Shown here: positions 7,178 to 8,329 of the stretch, piece after piece | Numbering within the stretch: position 1 is the first letter of the stretch | How the letters are laid out: each line of letters opens with the position of its first letter | Assembly: GCA_016180705.1 (NCBI GenBank) | Contig: JACPAU010000013.1 | Span: 1 to 8,329 of the forward strand | From: Candidatus Methylomirabilota bacterium | Lineage (GTDB): Bacteria > Methylomirabilota > Methylomirabilia > Methylomirabilales > JACPAU01 | Reading direction: 5' to 3' | DNA: 8,329 bases | Notes under the pieces: model-generated | The model's input: only the letters and a program-made list of their open reading frames with translations | Told to the model about the DNA's origin: nothing | Database searches by the model: none | Translations under genes and position numbers: made by a program

Positions 7178-7210
7178 AGACGGCCGAGGCGCCATGCGCC
7201 TCGGCCGTCT
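7178..7210. terminator. Bidirectional intrinsic terminator between convergent genes
   Basis: GACGGCCGAGGCGC (7179-7192) and its exact reverse complement GCGCCTCGGCCGTC (7196-7209) form a 14-bp GC-rich stem, with a three-base CAT loop and one further A-T pair at the base. On the plus strand it is followed by TTGCTTTCT, and on the minus strand by TCTTTCTT. It sits 28 bases after the HD-GYP stop and 34 bases beyond the stop of the minus-strand gene, the expected place for a shared terminator. The T tracts are interrupted, so efficiency is uncertain. Confidence 0.85.
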
Positions 7211-7243
7211 TGCTTTCTCGCCTTCGGCTCAGGGTCCGGTTGC

Positions 7244-8212
7244 TCAGGCCGGCCTGAACGCGTAGCCGCTGCCGTCCTTGGAGATGGTGCCCACGGCCGG
7301 GAACGGGAAGTGATAACCCGTGACCGTGACCTTGTCGGCCACCACCCGGTCGAGGAGCTTGCGGCGCGTCGCCTCGGCCATGGCCGCATCCTGGTCGTTC
7401 GCCACATGCCACCCCGGATTCCTCACGAAGAGCGCAGGAATGAGGGTCGTGTCGACGAGCATGATGAGCTGATCCTTGCCCGAGCTCACATGGAAGGCCG
7501 TGTGGCCCGGCGAGTGGCCCGGGGCGAAGATCGGCCGGACGCCCGGCACGAGTTCCTTGTCGCCCTCGAACAGATGCACCTTGTCCTTCATGAGCGGGAA
7601 CATCTCCTGGATCCGCCTCGCGAGCGGGCGGCGCCCCTCGGGCAGCCCCTCGATGACCGCCTCCATCCAGAACTTGTACTCGGCGGCCGGCACGAGGATT
7701 TCCGCATTCGGGAAGACCCGCTTGTTCTCCGGCGCCTTCGTCATCAGCCCGGAGATGTGATCCGGGTGGAAGTGCGAGATGATGATGACGGCCACCGCGT
7801 CCGCGGCGATGCCGACGGCCGCCAGGTGCTTCATGAAAGTGCCCGCCTTCGGACCGCCGGTCTGACCGCTGCCGGTGCCGGTGTCGATCAGCACGATCTT
7901 TCCGCCCGTCTTCACCGCGCTGGGCGTGAACGGGATCGGCACGAACTCGGTCGGCAGGCCGGCCGCGGCAAGCGCTGCCTTCGTCTGGTCCAGCGTGGCG
8001 TTCTTGATGAAGCCCGGATCGTGCGTCTTCTCCCAGACGCCGTCATAGAGGGCCGTGACCTCGATGTCTCCCACCTTGTACCGGTGGAAGCCCTGCTCCA
8101 TCGCCTTCTGCGCATGCGCAGTGCCGAGGAACGCCACCCGGCCGTTGAGGCCGAGCACCGCCGCCGCAGCCGCAGAAGAGATGATCAGGTCGCGACGCGT
8201 CATCTCGTACAT
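7244..8212 (-). CDS. Tat-exported metallo-beta-lactamase-fold hydrolase, methyl parathion hydrolase-like
   Basis: A 322-residue protein with a twin-arginine signal peptide: TRRDLII at 5-11, a hydrophobic Ala-rich segment (12-33) and a likely cut after AHA (33-35). It should be exported folded. The metallo-beta-lactamase motifs are complete: HFHPDH (H147, H149, D151, H152), H233 in APGHSPGH, D254 in LVDT and H301 in GYHFPFPAVG, which should bind two metal ions. From memory of the methyl parathion hydrolase sequence, the order and spacing of ligands, the FPNA segment followed by FW (181-182) and the ending PFPxxGxI...GYxFxP match that family well. Many relatives are uncharacterised hydrolases or lactonases, so the natural substrate is unknown. 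The ATG at 8212 has a GGGAGGG Shine-Dalgarno 5-6 bases upstream; M4 (8203) is a less likely alternative. It is convergent with the chemosensory operon and probably unrelated to it in function. Confidence 0.93.
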   Translation of the reverse strand: MYEMTRRDLIISSAAAAAVLGLNGRVAFLGTAHAQKAMEQGFHRYKVGDIEVTALYDGVWEKTHDPGFIKNATLDQTKAALAAAGLPTEFVPIPFTPSAVKTGGKIVLIDTGTGSGQTGGPKAGTFMKHLAAVGIAADAVAVIIISHFHPDHISGLMTKAPENKRVFPNAEILVPAAEYKFWMEAVIEGLPEGRRPLARRIQEMFPLMKDKVHLFEGDKELVPGVRPIFAPGHSPGHTAFHVSSGKDQLIMLVDTTLIPALFVRNPGWHVANDQDAAMAEATRRKLLDRVVADKVTVTGYHFPFPAVGTISKDGSGYAFRPA

Positions 8213-8217
8213 ACCGT

Positions 8218-8224
8218 CCCTCCC
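8218..8224 (-). promoter_or_regulatory. Shine-Dalgarno of the metallo-beta-lactamase-fold gene
   Basis: Read on the minus strand the bases are GGGAGGG, with the GGAGG core 6 bases before the ATG at 8212. This supports that start, which includes the full Tat signal. Confidence 0.65.
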
Positions 8225-8329
8225 TTCCCTCTGTGCCCTTAGGGGAACCCCAGAACGAGCGTCCGTTTCGCTTCGCCAACCCCCACGAGGTCCGGAAGCC
8301 CCTCTGCCCCGCAGGGGTGGCCCCCCGCC
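8225..8329. other. 5' flank of the hydrolase gene, no gene recognised
   Basis: About 105 bases to the window end. I see no convincing -35/-10 pair for the minus-strand gene. Two small inverted repeats are present: GGGGAACCCC at 8242-8251, and a C/G-rich hairpin at 8299-8317 (CTGC, CCC, GCAG core flanked by C and G runs). Both are easily produced by chance in such G/C-rich sequence. The promoter is presumably in or beyond this stretch. Confidence 0.35.

Noticed and set aside
6071..7195. 374-residue minus-strand open frame opposite the HD-GYP gene
   Set aside because: Same in-register antisense effect; it also starts inside the terminator hairpin and has no recognisable motif.
7310..8242. 310-residue plus-strand open frame opposite the hydrolase gene
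   Set aside because: In register with the hydrolase gene, whose metal motifs and Tat signal are complete; the Arg/His-rich plus-strand product has no domain.
8299..8317. GC-rich hairpin near the right edge as a terminator or operator
   Set aside because: Short stem with a bulge, no T tract, and low-complexity C/G runs; chance is sufficient explanation.

Overview
The window is a GC-rich bacterial segment. Its strong G/C preference at third codon positions leaves long stop-free antisense frames in codon register with the real genes. Gene content (a hybrid CheA cluster with HD-GYP output, plus a Tat-exported metallo-beta-lactamase-fold protein) would fit a high-GC environmental lineage such as Methylomirabilota/Rokubacteria or a deltaproteobacterium-like group. 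That assignment is a guess from style, because no marker gene is present.

Bases 1-7150 are one compact plus-strand operon of six genes with gaps of 3 to about 20 bases or overlaps: (1) the 3' part of a methyl-accepting chemotaxis protein; (2) a hybrid CheA kinase with a C-terminal receiver domain; (3) CheB methylesterase; (4) a receiver-histidine kinase hybrid; (5) a single-domain receiver protein whose start overlaps the end of gene 4 by 32 bases; (6) a receiver-HD-GYP protein, predicted to degrade cyclic di-GMP. The operon is closed by a strong hairpin at 7178-7210 with T-rich tracts on both sides, so it probably serves the convergent gene as well.

Bases 7244-8212 on the minus strand encode a separate gene, a Tat-exported metallo-beta-lactamase-fold hydrolase resembling the methyl parathion hydrolase family and carrying the complete binuclear metal site. 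The last 117 bases are its 5' flank, with no gene recognised.

Reading of the whole: the receptor would control CheA autophosphorylation, and CheB would supply adaptation. Phosphoryl groups could reach any of five receiver domains (in CheA, CheB, the hybrid kinase, the stand-alone receiver and the HD-GYP protein). A second histidine kinase can feed the same receivers. No flagellar genes are present and the only enzymatic output is a cyclic di-GMP phosphodiesterase. This suggests a chemosensory system of the alternative-cellular-function kind, built like the Wsp system (hybrid CheA plus CheB) but with a degrading rather than a synthesising output. CheW and CheR are absent from the window and may lie upstream of base 1.
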